Assembly: GCA_945876385.1 (NCBI GenBank)
Contig: CAMCNU010000001.1
Span: 186,001 to 250,000, forward strand
Source: an uncultured Veillonellaceae bacterium
Lineage (GTDB): Bacteria > Bacillota > Negativicutes > Veillonellales > Negativicoccaceae
Length of the DNA stretch: 64,000 nucleotides
Direction: 5' to 3'
Part shown: in pieces, positions 1 to 6,813 of the stretch
Position numbering within the stretch: position 1 is the first letter of the stretch
Layout of the letters: each line of letters starts with the position of its first letter
Position numbers and translations under genes: made by a program
The notes under the pieces: model-generated
What the model saw: only the letters and a program-made list of their open reading frames with translations
Database searches by the model: none
Told to the model about the DNA's origin: nothing

Positions 1-1
1 T

Positions 2-2308
2 TTGTTGATTCCGGGATATTTTAACGGTAATGTATTTATTACTGTCCAACCGCCGCGAGGATTCGGCGAAGACCCCGGGAAGTTGTATCACTCACCGGAT
101 GTTTCGCCGACGCACCAGTATGAAGCGGTATACTATTGGATTCGGGAAGTGTTTCAAGCGGATGCAATTTTTCACATCGGTACTCACGGGACACTGGAGT
201 GGCTGCCCGGGAAAGGCACCGGCTTGTCGGCGGATTGCTATCCGGAGATGGCAATTGACGATTTGCCGAATATTTATCCGTACTGGACGACAATCGTCGG
301 CGAAGGGATTCAAGCCAAGCGTCGCAGTGCCGCTTGCTTAATCGGTCATTTGACGCCGCCCCAAGATCGAAGCGGTTTGTACGAGGGCATGGAAGAAATG
401 GAAAATTTGCTGGATGAGTATTTCCATTTCAAATCCGAAAAGCCTGAAATGTTGTCCACGCTGGAAGAGGAGATTGTCAAGCAAGCAAAGAAAATTCATT
501 TGTGGGAAGAAATACGCGGTGTAGAGGAAATGTCACTTGATGAGTTGGCAACGTCCTGTCATCGCTATCTGACCGATATCAAGCAAATGCAGATGCGTGT
601 CGCGTTACATGTCTTGGGACAAGCGCCCGAAGGCCGGCATAAGAGAAACTTTTTATTGGCATTATTGCGTGTTCGCAATAATCAGTATTCGCCGTTGCCG
701 GAAGCGGTATCGGCTTTGTATGATTGGGATTGGGACGAATTACAGGCGCATCCGGAGAAGATGTCTGCGGACGGTACCCTGCAGGCGCAACAAATCGACC
801 GTGTGTGGGAGATTTGTGAAATGCTGATTGAGCAAGTGGAAAACGGAGAATCGCCTCGGACGTTGGCGGAGCAACTTTGCCGGGAGGTGAAGAGCGTACG
901 CGAGGAAACCGTAGAAGAGCTGATCGGTGTACTGACCTGGATGAATGAGGTGTTGAGCCGTCGTTTGGACGACACGACACAGGAGATGCAAAATGCCTTG
1001 CGAGCATTGTGCGGGGAATATATCGAGCCGGGGCCGGGAGGCGCACCGACTTCCGGGCGGGCGGATATTTTGCCGACAGGAAGAAGTTTCTTCGGGATAG
1101 ATGCCAGACGACTGCCGACAAAAGCGGCATGGGCCATCGGGCAGCAGATGGCCGACGATGTGATTCGTCAATTTATCGAGGAACAAGGGCGGTATCCCGA
1201 GATGGTGGGGATTGTGCTTTGGGCGGGGGCGAATACACGCAGTCACGGGCAGTGTATTGCCCAATTCTTATCCTTAATCGGCGTGAGACCGGTATGGCAA
1301 GCGGGATCCGGGCGTGTTGTGGGGATTGAAGCCATTCCGATTGAGGAGCTGGGACGTCCGCGTATTGACGTTACGGGACGAATCAGCGGACTGTTTCGTG
1401 ATATGATGCCGACACCTTCACAGTGGTTGGATAAAGCGATGCGCTTGGTGGCGGAATTAGATGAACCGGAGGAGCAAAATTATATCCGCAAACATGTCGG
1501 CGACGATGTGGAATGGTTGATGCGGGAAGAAGGACTGTCGCATGAGGAGGCCTTTGAGCAGGCCCGTTGGCGTATTTTCGGCGATCCACCGGGCGCATAC
1601 GGTGCGGGAGTCAGTGATCTCTTGGAAGAAAAGAATTGGGAAACGATTGATGATATCGCCGAAGTATATGTACGCTGGGGCGGACATGCTTACAGCCGAA
1701 ACAGTAAGGGCGAATATTCGCCGACGCTGTTTCGACGCCGTTTGGAACAAATGGAAGTGACGATACAAAACCAAGATAACCGTGAAGTCAGCATGTTGTC
1801 ATCGGATGATTACAACGCATATCACGGCGGAATGATTGCGGCGGTGCGTAGCCACAGCGGTAAGATGCCGATGTCATACGCGGGAGATTCATCCGATCGC
1901 AGTCGTGTCAAGGTCAGAACGTTGCGGGAAGAGATGCATCGGATGTTTCGGGCGGAAGCGGCCAATCCCAAGTTTATATCGGGAATGAAAGAACACGGCT
2001 ACAAGGGCGCCGCCGATTTGGCTAAGTATGTGGCGCATGCGTATCAGTGGGATGCGACCAGTGCGGTGCTGGAGGACTGGATGTATGACGAATTTGCGGA
2101 TAAATATGCACTGGATGCGGCGATGCAAGAGTGGTTTCGCGAGGTAAATCCGTGGGCGTTACAACGGATTGCGGAAGTCTTGTTGGAGGCGGCGCGTCGC
2201 GGTTTGTGGGATGTAAACCGGGACCGCAAGGAGCAGTTGGAGGCCATATATCTGCAGATGGAAGGCGAACTGGAGGAAAAAGGAGAAAATATCTCTGCCC
2301 GACCATAA
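2..2308 (+). CDS. cobN: Cobaltochelatase large subunit CobN, C-terminal part (5' end outside window)
   Basis: The CobN/BchH family subunit binds the corrin ring for ATP-dependent cobalt insertion. The reading frame is open to the window edge and gives 768 residues; full CobN proteins are about 1,200-1,300, so roughly the first 450 are missing. The HIGTHGTLEWLPGKGTG motif near residue 58 and the PHSPDVSP-like segment just before it are typical of the family. No AAA+ partner subunits (CobS/CobT or ChlI/ChlD type chelatase) lie in the window, so they must be elsewhere if the enzyme works as known CobN complexes do. The gene is followed after 42 bases by a TIM-barrel gene and then a B12 riboswitch, which supports a role in cobalamin rather than chlorophyll metabolism. 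The ATG/TTG at the window edge should not be read as the true start. Confidence 0.93.
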   Translation: MLIPGYFNGNVFITVQPPRGFGEDPGKLYHSPDVSPTHQYEAVYYWIREVFQADAIFHIGTHGTLEWLPGKGTGLSADCYPEMAIDDLPNIYPYWTTIVGEGIQAKRRSAACLIGHLTPPQDRSGLYEGMEEMENLLDEYFHFKSEKPEMLSTLEEEIVKQAKKIHLWEEIRGVEEMSLDELATSCHRYLTDIKQMQMRVALHVLGQAPEGRHKRNFLLALLRVRNNQYSPLPEAVSALYDWDWDELQAHPEKMSADGTLQAQQIDRVWEICEMLIEQVENGESPRTLAEQLCREVKSVREETVEELIGVLTWMNEVLSRRLDDTTQEMQNALRALCGEYIEPGPGGAPTSGRADILPTGRSFFGIDARRLPTKAAWAIGQQMADDVIRQFIEEQGRYPEMVGIVLWAGANTRSHGQCIAQFLSLIGVRPVWQAGSGRVVGIEAIPIEELGRPRIDVTGRISGLFRDMMPTPSQWLDKAMRLVAELDEPEEQNYIRKHVGDDVEWLMREEGLSHEEAFEQARWRIFGDPPGAYGAGVSDLLEEKNWETIDDIAEVYVRWGGHAYSRNSKGEYSPTLFRRRLEQMEVTIQNQDNREVSMLSSDDYNAYHGGMIAAVRSHSGKMPMSYAGDSSDRSRVKVRTLREEMHRMFRAEAANPKFISGMKEHGYKGAADLAKYVAHAYQWDATSAVLEDWMYDEFADKYALDAAMQEWFREVNPWALQRIAEVLLEAARRGLWDVNRDRKEQLEAIYLQMEGELEEKGENISARP

Positions 2309-2350
2309 CGGATGAATCGTGCAACGTATAACGAAAGGTGGGGAAGCGGC

Positions 2351-3319
2351 ATGAAAGAAACAGCAAATCTCACTAATTTTCAATCGGATGTGGATATGAT
2401 TTCCGCGGATGCAGAAGTCTTGCGTGCGTTTTTACGCAAGCACCGCTTGGACGGGATTGAGATGATGCTCTGTGCACCGTGGGATCGAAAAATGTTTCCT
2501 GAAGATCTGATTATCGGTAATCATTTGCCGTTTTATCCGAATTGGATGGATTTTTGGCGGGAGAAAACGGAGGTGGTGCGGGAAGAATTCGGTACGGACG
2601 AACAAATTACTGCGCAATTCGGGGGGCTGACCAGAGAGCGATGGCTGGAGAAATATCGCCGGCAAATTGAAGATGCGGCGGAGACCAATCCCGAATACAT
2701 GGTGTTTCACGTAGGTAATGTCCGTTACCGAGAAACTTTTTCGTGGCAGTTTTATTACGATGACGAGGAGGTGATTGATGCAACAATTGAAGTATTGAAA
2801 GAGTTGACCGATTGCATTCCGAGTGATACGTGGCTTTTGCTGGAGAACTTATGGTGGCCCGGCCTGCGTCTGACAAATCGTCGCTTAACGGATAAGATTT
2901 TGTCCCGTAGCCCGCACCCAAAAACGGGGATTATGCTGGATACGGGGCACTTGCTTGCGACTAATGCCGCATTGCGCACACAGGAAGAAGCCGCGCAGTA
3001 TATTCACCGTGTGCTGACCGATTTGGGTGATGCGAAAGAAATGGTGAAGGGGGTGCATCTGCATCAATCACTGGCCGGAGAATACTTGCGTCGGCATACG
3101 GGGAAAATCCCCGCAACATTGACGATGACGGATATTGCCCATCACATTCATCACATCGATTATCATGCGCCGTGGTCTTCTCCGGCGGTACATACCGCAT
3201 TACAGCCAATTGCGCCGGAGTGGATTACCCATGAGTTTTTGCAACGGAGTTTGGCGCATTGGGATGCGCAGTTGCAAGTTCAAACCGATGCCTTGCGAAA
3301 ACATGAGCGGAACGCATAG
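2351..3319 (+). CDS. AP-endonuclease-2-like TIM-barrel protein, candidate cobamide remodelling enzyme CbiR
   Basis: This 322-residue protein looks like a xylose isomerase-like/AP endonuclease 2 TIM barrel. Metal-ligand-type residues sit at the ends of predicted strands: Glu37 (DGIEMM), His120 (MVFHVGN), Glu165 (LLLENLWWPG), Asp197 and His200 (IMLDTGHLL), His236 and His238 (GVHLHQS). The ATG at 2351 is chosen because AAAGGTGGGG lies just upstream; an in-frame ATG at 2312 has no good ribosome binding site. CbiR, a member of this superfamily described in Akkermansia, cleaves the nucleotide loop of cobamides so that the lower base can be exchanged. Position between cobN and a B12 riboswitch makes that the leading idea. 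The function is inferred from fold and context only; another sugar-phosphate isomerase-like role remains possible. Confidence 0.6.
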   Translation: MKETANLTNFQSDVDMISADAEVLRAFLRKHRLDGIEMMLCAPWDRKMFPEDLIIGNHLPFYPNWMDFWREKTEVVREEFGTDEQITAQFGGLTRERWLEKYRRQIEDAAETNPEYMVFHVGNVRYRETFSWQFYYDDEEVIDATIEVLKELTDCIPSDTWLLLENLWWPGLRLTNRRLTDKILSRSPHPKTGIMLDTGHLLATNAALRTQEEAAQYIHRVLTDLGDAKEMVKGVHLHQSLAGEYLRRHTGKIPATLTMTDIAHHIHHIDYHAPWSSPAVHTALQPIAPEWITHEFLQRSLAHWDAQLQVQTDALRKHERNA

Positions 3320-3340
3320 TTCTGATTAATCTTTGGTCGA

Positions 3341-3369
3341 TTGACAGGCACTTTGAACAGTGCTATTCT
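3341..3369 (+). promoter_or_regulatory. Promoter for the B12 riboswitch-exbB transcript
   Basis: TTGACA at 3341-3346, a 17-base spacer, and TATTCT at 3364-3369 preceded by TGC (an extended -10). It lies just after the TIM-barrel gene stop, so transcription of the riboswitch would begin near 3376. Confidence 0.75.
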
Positions 3370-3393
3370 AAACGTAATTGAAAACTCCAATCA

Positions 3394-3538
3394 GTAAGCA
3401 GGTGTTTTACTTAATAGAGAAATCGGTTGATGCCGATGCGCTCACGCCACCGTGAGAGGAGCCGGCTTGACGATGCCACTGCATAGTCGGGAAGGCGGAG
3501 CAGGTGGGGATTCCAAGCCGGGAGAGCTGCCTGTTTAT
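3394..3538 (+). promoter_or_regulatory. Cobalamin (B12) riboswitch upstream of exbB-exbD-tonB
   Basis: The conserved core is recognisable: GCCACTG at 3475-3481, the GGGAAGGCGGAGCAGG segment at 3489-3504, and a B12-box-like AAGCCGGGAGAGCTGCCTG at 3515-3533. GTAAGCAGG (3394-3402) pairs with CCTGTTTAT (3530-3538), counting G-U pairs, as the closing P1 helix. A local hairpin CTCACG...CGTGAG lies at 3441-3456. No clear intrinsic terminator follows before exbB, so control at the ribosome binding site is more likely, but the expression platform at 3539-3638 was not resolved. The riboswitch sits about 100 bases before exbB, implying repression of TonB energisation when B12 is plentiful. Confidence 0.85.
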
Positions 3539-3638
3539 GAAGAAACGTTTGCTTACGAGCGATGAGGAAGCGTACTCTTTTATTGCGCTGTCATCAATAA
3601 AGGAGTTTTATTTTTGAGGGAAAAGGAAGGTAGTTACT

Positions 3639-4268
3639 ATGAGCGAAGCGTTGCATCTGTTTGTTGCCGGCGGGCTGGTTATGTATCCGTTGGCATTTTG
3701 TTCGATTGTGGTGGTGGCCATTGCCATCGAACGGTTTATGTATTATCGCAAAGCGCAATCCGATATGGAGAAACTGATAGCGGAAATGCCGTTGTTGCTG
3801 GGGAAAAACGACATTGTCGGCTTGAAGGAGCTGTTGGAAGCGGATGCCGGATTTCCGGCGATGACGATTGACACGGCGGTCGACCATTTGGGCTCGAATG
3901 CGAACCAAACTGCGATTGTCGAAGGGGCGGCCAGCCACGGTGCCGCGCTTTTGAGAAACTACCTGAACTATTTGGATGTCATTGTCACGATGTCGCCTCT
4001 CCTCGGGTTGCTCGGTACGGTTACCGGGATGATTAGTTCGTTCAGCGTACTGTCCATTTCCGAAGGGCAACCGTTTGCGATTACCGCCGGTGTCGGGGAG
4101 GCCTTGATTGCGACGGCTACCGGTCTTTTGGTTGCGATTTTGGCATTGATTGTACATACCTATTTATCGCATCGCCTGGACGGATTGGTTTCGGATATGG
4201 AACGGATTTCGTCGGTATATTTGGCCCATGTCGATAATGTAAGAGCGGGTGTTTCTCATGAAGCTTAG
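3639..4268 (+). CDS. exbB: ExbB-like proton channel of the TonB energising complex
   Basis: This 209-residue MotA/TolQ/ExbB family inner-membrane protein would form, with ExbD, the proton-driven motor that powers TonB. Membrane segments are visible near residues 8-31 (GLVMYPLAFCSIVVVAIAIE), 115-135 (SPLLGLLGTVTGM) and 150-172 (EALIATATGLLVAILALIV), the usual three-helix plan. It is preceded by AAGGAAGGTAG and overlaps exbD by 11 bases. TolQ is an alternative, but the following genes are ExbD and TonB and there is no TolA/TolB. The B12 riboswitch just upstream suggests the complex serves corrinoid uptake across the outer membrane. Confidence 0.9.
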   Translation: MSEALHLFVAGGLVMYPLAFCSIVVVAIAIERFMYYRKAQSDMEKLIAEMPLLLGKNDIVGLKELLEADAGFPAMTIDTAVDHLGSNANQTAIVEGAASHGAALLRNYLNYLDVIVTMSPLLGLLGTVTGMISSFSVLSISEGQPFAITAGVGEALIATATGLLVAILALIVHTYLSHRLDGLVSDMERISSVYLAHVDNVRAGVSHEA

Positions 4269-4689
4269 ATCATTGCGGGTGGAAAAACAGCCGAAGTTGA
4301 TGATTATACCGATGATTGACATCATTTTCTTCCTGCTGGTTTTCTTTATGATGAGTATGTTGTCCATGGTCGTGCAAAAATCCATCGATTTGTCTTTGCC
4401 GCAAGCCACTGCGGCAAAAGTCAATATGGAAACAACCATCCCGATTAGTGTGACGCGGGACGGTGCGATTTTTGTCGAGCAGGAGCCGGTAGCGCCGGAA
4501 ACATTAATGCGTCGTTTGCAAATTGAAAAAGAACGTAATCCGAAACTCGCAGTTGTGTTGCGAGCGGATGCCGATTCACAACATAAATCGTTTGTTTTTG
4601 TCTTGGATCAATTGAAAAAAGTAGGTGTGGAACGTATCGCAATTGCGACAGACGGCAAGGCGGTTTCAGAACCTGCACAAACGAGGTGA
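4258..4689 (+). CDS. exbD: ExbD-like component of the TonB motor
   Basis: A 143-residue ExbD/TolR family protein with a short cytoplasmic N-terminus, one membrane helix (residues about 16-40) and a periplasmic domain. The essential helix aspartate of the family is present as Asp21 in IIPMIDIIFFLL. The ATG at 4258 lies inside the exbB 3' end (11-base overlap), suggesting translational coupling; an upstream in-frame GTG at 4249 is less likely. Together with ExbB and TonB it would convert proton flow into movement of TonB. Confidence 0.9.
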   Translation: MKLRSLRVEKQPKLMIIPMIDIIFFLLVFFMMSMLSMVVQKSIDLSLPQATAAKVNMETTIPISVTRDGAIFVEQEPVAPETLMRRLQIEKERNPKLAVVLRADADSQHKSFVFVLDQLKKVGVERIAIATDGKAVSEPAQTR

Positions 4690-4693
4690 TGGC

Positions 4694-5422
4694 ATGAATT
4701 TCGGTTACGACAGCGATAAAAATTGGGGAAAAGCCTTTGGCGGTTCGTTCGTGTTTCATGCTGTCGCGTTGCTTACCTTGGGCTTGGTGGTGCATTATAC
4801 ACCGCCGGCTGAACCTGCCGATCAGTCGCAGGTATTGGTGGAGTTGTATGAACCGGGCGGAGGCGGCGGTGAAACCGGTCCGGAAGAGTTTCCGGAAGAG
4901 GCGATGGAAGAGTTTGAAGATGTCTATGAAGAAGACTTCTATGAGCCGCAGGAACAGCCGGTATTTGACCCGACAGTACCGCCTGCACAAGTGGAAAAAC
5001 CCAAGCCCGTGAAACGGCCTAAAGCAGTACGTAAACGTGGTCGGGGAACCGGTCACGGTAGCGGACAAGGTAGCGGTACCGGCACCGGCCAGGGAACGGG
5101 TACCGGATCGGGCATCGGCTCAGGAACCGGCGCGGGACGCGGCGAATCTTCGAATCCCTCCGTCCTTTCCAGCGTGAAACCGCGGTATCCTTCCGGCGCA
5201 CGCAGTGAAAACCGAGAAGGTACGGTGGTCGTCGGTGTACGGGTGGGTACGGACGGTCGTCCGGCGAGTGTCTGGGTGGAATCCGGATCGGGTTATTCAG
5301 ACTTGGATGAGGCAGCGCTTAATGCGATTCGTAAATGGCGTTTTGTGCCCGGGAAAAGCAACGGTACACCGGTGGAAAAGAGCGTACAGATACCCATCCA
5401 ATTTAATTTGGTAGATGCATAA
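4694..5422 (+). CDS. tonB: TonB energy transducer with acidic and glycine-rich linker
   Basis: A 242-residue TonB protein. The order is a cytoplasmic tail, one membrane helix at residues about 16-36 (SFVFHAVALLTLGLVVHY), a very acidic stretch at about 60-90, a Lys/Pro/Arg stretch at about 100-117, a Gly-Ser-Thr repeat at about 118-152, and a C-terminal TonB domain from about 160 (VKPRYPSGARSENREGTVVV to IRKWRFVPG). The linker is glycine-rich where classical TonB is Pro-Lys/Glu-rich. The ATG at 4694 follows GAGGTGATG and starts 4 bases after exbD; a GTG at 4625 inside exbD is rejected. It would span the periplasm and engage TonB boxes of outer-membrane corrinoid receptors, none of which is in the window. 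Confidence 0.9.
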   Translation: MNFGYDSDKNWGKAFGGSFVFHAVALLTLGLVVHYTPPAEPADQSQVLVELYEPGGGGGETGPEEFPEEAMEEFEDVYEEDFYEPQEQPVFDPTVPPAQVEKPKPVKRPKAVRKRGRGTGHGSGQGSGTGTGQGTGTGSGIGSGTGAGRGESSNPSVLSSVKPRYPSGARSENREGTVVVGVRVGTDGRPASVWVESGSGYSDLDEAALNAIRKWRFVPGKSNGTPVEKSVQIPIQFNLVDA

Positions 5423-5463
5423 GGCGGGAGTTTCTCGCCTTATTTTTACAGGAGGAGTGACAT

Positions 5464-5877
5464 ATGAGTATGAAACGGTGGATTTTAGCGGTCATGGTTG
5501 CAGGAGTTGTCGGTAGCGGTAGCAGTGTATCGCAGGCGGCAGATGTATCGTGGTTGGATGAAATGCGTACCCCGCCGCAAGTCGTGAAGCATGTGATGCC
5601 GGTGTATCCGGAAGATGCGCGGGCGGAAGGTGTGGAGGGGCAGGTCGTAGTACGTGTTACGATTTCGAAAGAAGGCACTGCGATTCGCCCGCAAATTGTT
5701 GTGTCGTCGGGAGACCCGAGACTCGACCAGGCGGCGATTGACAGTGTACTTGCCTGGAAGTTCAAGCCGGCGACGTTGAACGGTATGAAAGAAGCGGCAG
5801 AAGTACAAATACCGTTGCAGTTCCGTTTGGTAGATCCGGAGCCGCCGGCGGAAGAGGCGACAACTGAAGCTCGTTGA
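5464..5877 (+). CDS. Secreted protein consisting mainly of a TonB C-terminal domain
   Basis: A 137-residue protein with a Sec signal peptide (Lys4/Arg5, hydrophobic stretch, probable cleavage after SVSQA near residue 25) followed almost at once by a TonB_C domain (MPVYPEDARAEGVEGQVVV, AIDSVLAWKFKPATLNG, IPLQFRLVD). It lacks the transmembrane anchor and linker of a full TonB, so it would be a free periplasmic domain. It lies 41 bases behind tonB with its own GGAGGAGTG site, very probably in the same transcript. Function is unknown; it could compete with TonB for receptor TonB boxes or help load them. Confidence 0.85.
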   Translation: MSMKRWILAVMVAGVVGSGSSVSQAADVSWLDEMRTPPQVVKHVMPVYPEDARAEGVEGQVVVRVTISKEGTAIRPQIVVSSGDPRLDQAAIDSVLAWKFKPATLNGMKEAAEVQIPLQFRLVDPEPPAEEATTEAR

Positions 5878-6097
5878 ATCGATTGAATCGGGATGCTTGC
5901 ATGGATATTGGCGATGTATGTTCGACATCGATTCGCATCGCTGATGGACGCAACGGATGCATATTGGTGAATACTCATGATAGAATGTAGGTGCATGGAT
6001 GGCATCCTTTTCCCTATCGGCGGGGATAGCACCAAGGTGCAGAAAAACCGATGCGGTCGGACATGAATGGGCGGTAAGAAAGGACGGAGAAGAGAGC
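5878..6097 (+). promoter_or_regulatory. 220-base leader region before cbiL with extended -10 promoter
   Basis: TGA-TAGAAT at 5978-5986 is an extended -10 candidate. The following 110-base leader contains short self-complementary pieces, CTATC...GATAG around 6014-6030 and GCACC...GGTGC around 6030-6041, but no cobalamin, TPP or other riboswitch core I recognise. An in-frame ATG at 5999 would add 33 residues to cbiL that do not look like the family. Confidence 0.4.
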
Positions 6098-6802
6098 ATG
6101 AGTCAAGGCGTATTATATGGAATCGGAGTCGGCCCGGGAGAATCCGGACTGATGACAGTGCGAGCGGTGGAAACACTCAAGACGGTCGACGTGATTATTG
6201 TGCCGCGAACGGAAAAGAAGCAAGAGTCGGTGGCATTTCATATTGCTAAGCCCTATATCCCGGAAGGGGTTACCATTATGCCGATTGTATTTCCGATGGT
6301 GCCGGATATGCGGATCCAAGAAGAAGCATGGAAAGAAAACCGAGAAGCAATCGGAGCCATTTTGAATCAAGGCAAGAATGTAGCATTTTTGACATTGGGC
6401 GATCCGATGTTTTACAGCACATATATGTATGTGTATCGGGCGTTGACACCGACCTATCAGGTAGAGACAATCCCCGGCATCCCGGCATTTTTAGCGCTGG
6501 CCTCGCAGTTGGGACGACCGGTAGCCGAGCAAGAAGACGTAGTTACGGTATTGCCGGCAACCGCCGATCCGGAAACGTTGGAAAAGGTCATTGCCGTCAG
6601 TGACAGCTTGGTGATTATGAAAGTCTATAAAAGTTGGCCGACAATTAAGAAGTTGTTGACACAATACGGGTTGATTGATTCGGCGGTGATGATTTCCCGA
6701 GCCGGCTTGCCGGATGAAGAACGGTTTACGGATTTGGCGGCGATTCCGGATGATGCTAAGTTGAATTACTTGTCGACGATTTTAGCAAAACGTAATCGAT
6801 AG
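6098..6802 (+). CDS. cbiL: Precorrin-2/cobalt-factor-II C20-methyltransferase
   Basis: A 234-residue SAM-dependent corrin methyltransferase that adds the C20 methyl group. The family N-terminal signature GIGVGPGESGLMTVRAVETL (residues about 7-26) and the SAM-site segments LTLGDPMFYSTYMYV and IPGIPAFLALASQLGRP are clear. Length matches CbiL/CobI. The ATG at 6098 has GGACGGAGAAGAG upstream. Whether its natural substrate carries cobalt (CbiL, anaerobic) or not (CobI, aerobic) cannot be read from sequence alone; the presumed anaerobic host favours CbiL, although the CobN chelatase is more typical of late insertion. It starts the cbiL-cbiA-cobO operon. Confidence 0.9.
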   Translation: MSQGVLYGIGVGPGESGLMTVRAVETLKTVDVIIVPRTEKKQESVAFHIAKPYIPEGVTIMPIVFPMVPDMRIQEEAWKENREAIGAILNQGKNVAFLTLGDPMFYSTYMYVYRALTPTYQVETIPGIPAFLALASQLGRPVAEQEDVVTVLPATADPETLEKVIAVSDSLVIMKVYKSWPTIKKLLTQYGLIDSAVMISRAGLPDEERFTDLAAIPDDAKLNYLSTILAKRNR

Positions 6803-6813
6803 GGAGGAGTATC

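Noticed and set aside
5040-5150. GC-rich tandem-looking DNA repeat
   Set aside because: It encodes the Gly-Ser-Thr linker of TonB; the repetition is explained by the protein sequence.
5990-6060. Possible second riboswitch (fluoride, moco, GEMM or cobalamin) before cbiL
   Set aside because: Short hairpins are present but none of the conserved cores of these classes can be matched.
5403-6176. Long reverse-strand open frames opposite tonB-like and cbiL genes (up to 257 codons)
   Set aside because: They lie opposite well-supported genes, have low-complexity Arg/Ser/Pro-rich translations and no family motifs; this genome's codon use leaves many antisense frames open.
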